DNA from: Pseudomonadota bacterium
GTDB taxonomy: Bacteria; Pseudomonadota; Gammaproteobacteria; Burkholderiales; Burkholderiaceae_C
Assembly (NCBI GenBank): GCA_018240985.1
Contig: JAFEER010000042.1
Coordinates: forward strand, 1-48,326
DNA: 48,326 bases
Direction of reading: 5' to 3'
A program made the position numbers and the translations under genes. Every line of letters begins with the position of its first letter. Positions within the stretch are counted from its first letter, which is position 1. Under the pieces are notes generated by a model. It had not been told where the DNA came from, made no database searches, and was given only the letters and a program-made list of their open reading frames with translations. Below, piece by piece: positions 46,728 through 48,326 of the stretch.

Positions 46728-46749
46728 TACAAGGCGCAGGCGCCTTGTA
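46728..46749. repeat. Perfect hairpin between regulator and kinase genes
   Basis: TACAAGGCGC-AG-GCGCCTTGTA has 10-bp perfect arms and a 2-base loop in the 68-bp spacer. No T run follows. It could reduce kinase expression relative to the regulator, or be a protein-binding site. Confidence 0.7.
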
Positions 46750-46777
46750 GGTAGGTACATAGAACTAAAAGGACACC

Positions 46778-47605
46778 ATGTTTCGCACCCGACCGCCGGT
46801 GTATGCGCTGGCCTGTGTCGCACTGTCGTTCATTCAACTGATTGTTAATGCGTGGCTGATCTTCGCCGATCTGGAGCAGGTGACGGCCAGGCATTGGCTG
46901 ATTTTCAATGTGCTCATCTCGGCCCTGCTCGCCCTGCTGATCCTGTTGCAGGTGCCGCGGGCATTGCAGTGGCGGCCACGCCGCAGTGTTCGCCCCAGCC
47001 ACGAGCTCAAGCTTGAGCGCCAGCGCATTTCGCGCGATCTGCACGACCAGGTCGGCTCGCAGCTGGTGCATGCCATTGCCATGATTGATGCGCAGAATCC
47101 GGCCACGCAGCCTTTGGTTCAGGCGTTGGAACATTGCCTGCTGGATGTGCGCCTGCTGGTCGATTCCATGGATGGCGATGACGATGCGCTCATCGACCGC
47201 CTGGCCCGCCTGCGCCATCGCATACAGCCCTCACTGAACCAGCGCGGCATTGCGCTCGATTGGGACATGGCGTTTTCGGGATCGTCCGCGATGCCCGTAG
47301 GCGCGCCTGCGCGGGAACTGACCGCTATCGTGCAAGAGGCCGTGAGCAATGTGCTGCAGCATTCCGGCGCATCTGCCGTGGCCATCAGGCTGCAGCAGGT
47401 GACAGAGGGTGCCGAGCGCGCATGGCGGCTGCAGGTGAGTGACAACGGCAAGGGCCTGCCCGCCGCAGCGCTGAACGGTCAGGACGCCGGCCATGGCATT
47501 GCCGGCATGCGCCAGCGCGCTGCCAGGGCCGGCGGTCGGCTGGAGCTGTTGCCCGGCCAGGGCCAGGGCCTGTGCGTGCAGGTCACGGTGCCCACACGTC
47601 CCTGA
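46778..47605 (+). CDS. Membrane sensor histidine kinase, HisKA_3 (NarX-like) type
   Basis: This short 275-residue kinase has two membrane helices (about 8-30 and 40-58) and almost no periplasmic loop. The dimerisation/phosphoacceptor motif RQRISRDLHDQVGSQL has His89. The HATPase_c domain has VQEAVSNVLQHSGA, DNGKG and GHGIAGMRQRAARAGG. It probably phosphorylates the adjacent LuxR-type regulator. The lack of a sensor domain suggests it senses within the membrane or through a partner. Confidence 0.92.
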   Translation: MFRTRPPVYALACVALSFIQLIVNAWLIFADLEQVTARHWLIFNVLISALLALLILLQVPRALQWRPRRSVRPSHELKLERQRISRDLHDQVGSQLVHAIAMIDAQNPATQPLVQALEHCLLDVRLLVDSMDGDDDALIDRLARLRHRIQPSLNQRGIALDWDMAFSGSSAMPVGAPARELTAIVQEAVSNVLQHSGASAVAIRLQQVTEGAERAWRLQVSDNGKGLPAAALNGQDAGHGIAGMRQRAARAGGRLELLPGQGQGLCVQVTVPTRP

Positions 47606-47606
47606 G

Positions 47607-48326
47607 ATGCACAATCGCCATGACCCGCGCGTGCTGCCGATGCGCGACGGCGTCAGCCCCAGCTGCGTGGTGCTGCCATCGGTGGGGCGGGGCCTGCTGC
47701 TGGACTTTCTAGTGGAGCGCTTGCCGGCCGTCTCGCGTGAGGATTGGCTGCGCCGTATCGATGCCGGCGAGGTAGTGGATGAGAACGGCCATGCCGCCAC
47801 AGCGCACAGCCACTGCACGCCAGGCCTGCGCTACTACTACTATCGTGCCCTGGAGCATGAAACGCCGGTTCCGTTTGCCGAGTCGGTGCTCTACCAGGAC
47901 GAGCATATCCTCGTGGCCGACAAGCCGCACTTTTTGCCCGTGGTGCCTGCTGGCCGCTATCTGCAGCACACCCTGCTGGTGCGCCTGAAGCGCCGGCTGG
48001 GGTTGAGTGAACTCTCTCCCGTGCACCGCATCGACCGCGATACCGCCGGCCTGGTACTGTTCTCCGTGCAGCGTGCCACGCGAGGGTGTTACCAGGCACT
48101 GTTCAGGCAACGCGATGTGATAAAGACCTACGAGGCCGTTGCGCCGTGGCGGGCAGATGTGCCGTTCCCGCGCGTGCACGAAAGCCGGCTTGAGGAAAGT
48201 GGGCATTTTTTTCGCATGCACGAGGTTCCCGGCACGCCCAATACCATCACGTCCATGGATGTCTTGGAGCAATCCGGCGACTGGGCGCGCTATCGCCTTA
48301 CCCCCCTCACTGGAAAGCGCCACCAG
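47607..48326 (+). CDS. RluA-family pseudouridine synthase, 3' end outside the window
   Basis: 240 codons are visible and the frame runs off the window edge without a stop. An S4-like N-terminal segment (LLLDFLVERLPAVSREDWLR) precedes the catalytic region YQDEHILVADKPHFLPVVP and the HRIDRDTAGLVLFS motif with catalytic Asp143. The window ends at LTGKRHQ, a conserved family position. It modifies uridines in rRNA or tRNA. ATG 47607 is one base after the kinase stop. Confidence 0.9.
   Translation, partial: MHNRHDPRVLPMRDGVSPSCVVLPSVGRGLLLDFLVERLPAVSREDWLRRIDAGEVVDENGHAATAHSHCTPGLRYYYYRALEHETPVPFAESVLYQDEHILVADKPHFLPVVPAGRYLQHTLLVRLKRRLGLSELSPVHRIDRDTAGLVLFSVQRATRGCYQALFRQRDVIKTYEAVAPWRADVPFPRVHESRLEESGHFFRMHEVPGTPNTITSMDVLEQSGDWARYRLTPLTGKRHQ

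Overview
The window is GC-rich, tightly packed chromosomal DNA. Gene content suggests a betaproteobacterium of the Comamonadaceae (Acidovorax/Alicycliphilus/Comamonas type). The pointers are lpxK-ycaR-kdsB-adk behind exbB-exbD, a CTGT-N8-ACAG SOS box at lexA, monomeric plus dimeric isocitrate dehydrogenases, a PEP-CTERM protein behind a sigma-54 promoter, and yejABEF. The genus cannot be fixed from the sequence alone. I see no rRNA, tRNA, CRISPR array, prophage or complete insertion sequence.

Layout. 0-5 kb: a TPP enzyme and a periplasmic amino-acid-type binding protein, divergent from a LysR regulator, then an SPFH/NfeD membrane pair. 5-9 kb: an Orn/Lys/Arg decarboxylase, a periplasmic LigE-type DNA ligase and a small DUF465 protein. 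9.4-12.8 kb: a chromate-resistance block (EamA exporter with a histidine-rich tail, chrB, chrA, and what looks like a chrC stub) ending against fabI. 13.7-20.6 kb: a yejABEF peptide importer interrupted by a methyltransferase-family gene and by a Phd/VapC toxin-antitoxin pair. 20.8-26.4 kb: a biotin ECF transporter (bioM, bioN, bioY) coupled by overlapping codons to an acyl-CoA ligase and a thiolase, then a nitroreductase. 26.8-31 kb: a very long HrpA helicase. 31-33.3 kb: a small unknown gene, lexA and an asparaginase sharing tandem SOS boxes. 33.4-37.2 kb: the envelope/lipid A operon. 37.5-39.8 kb: xseA and sodB. 40-45.4 kb: monomeric IDH, PEP-CTERM protein, DUF192 protein and dimeric icd. 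45.9-48.3 kb: a NarL-type two-component pair and a truncated pseudouridine synthase.

The most striking signal is a family of short non-coding elements of about 150-175 bp. They carry related 23-bp terminal inverted repeats (starting CCTGATT, ending TCAGA). Three copies have perfect 8-bp target duplications, and two older copies have decayed ones. The terminal repeats enclose different REP-like palindromic cores. One copy lies inside xseA: 151 bp plus the 8-bp duplication is 159 bp, exactly 53 codons, so the gene stays open. Related palindromic cores without the terminal repeats are embedded in frame twice in hrpA. A second, unrelated MITE-like element with perfect 21-bp inverted repeats abuts the hrpA start. 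The genome therefore appears to be colonised by miniature elements that can become protein-coding inserts.
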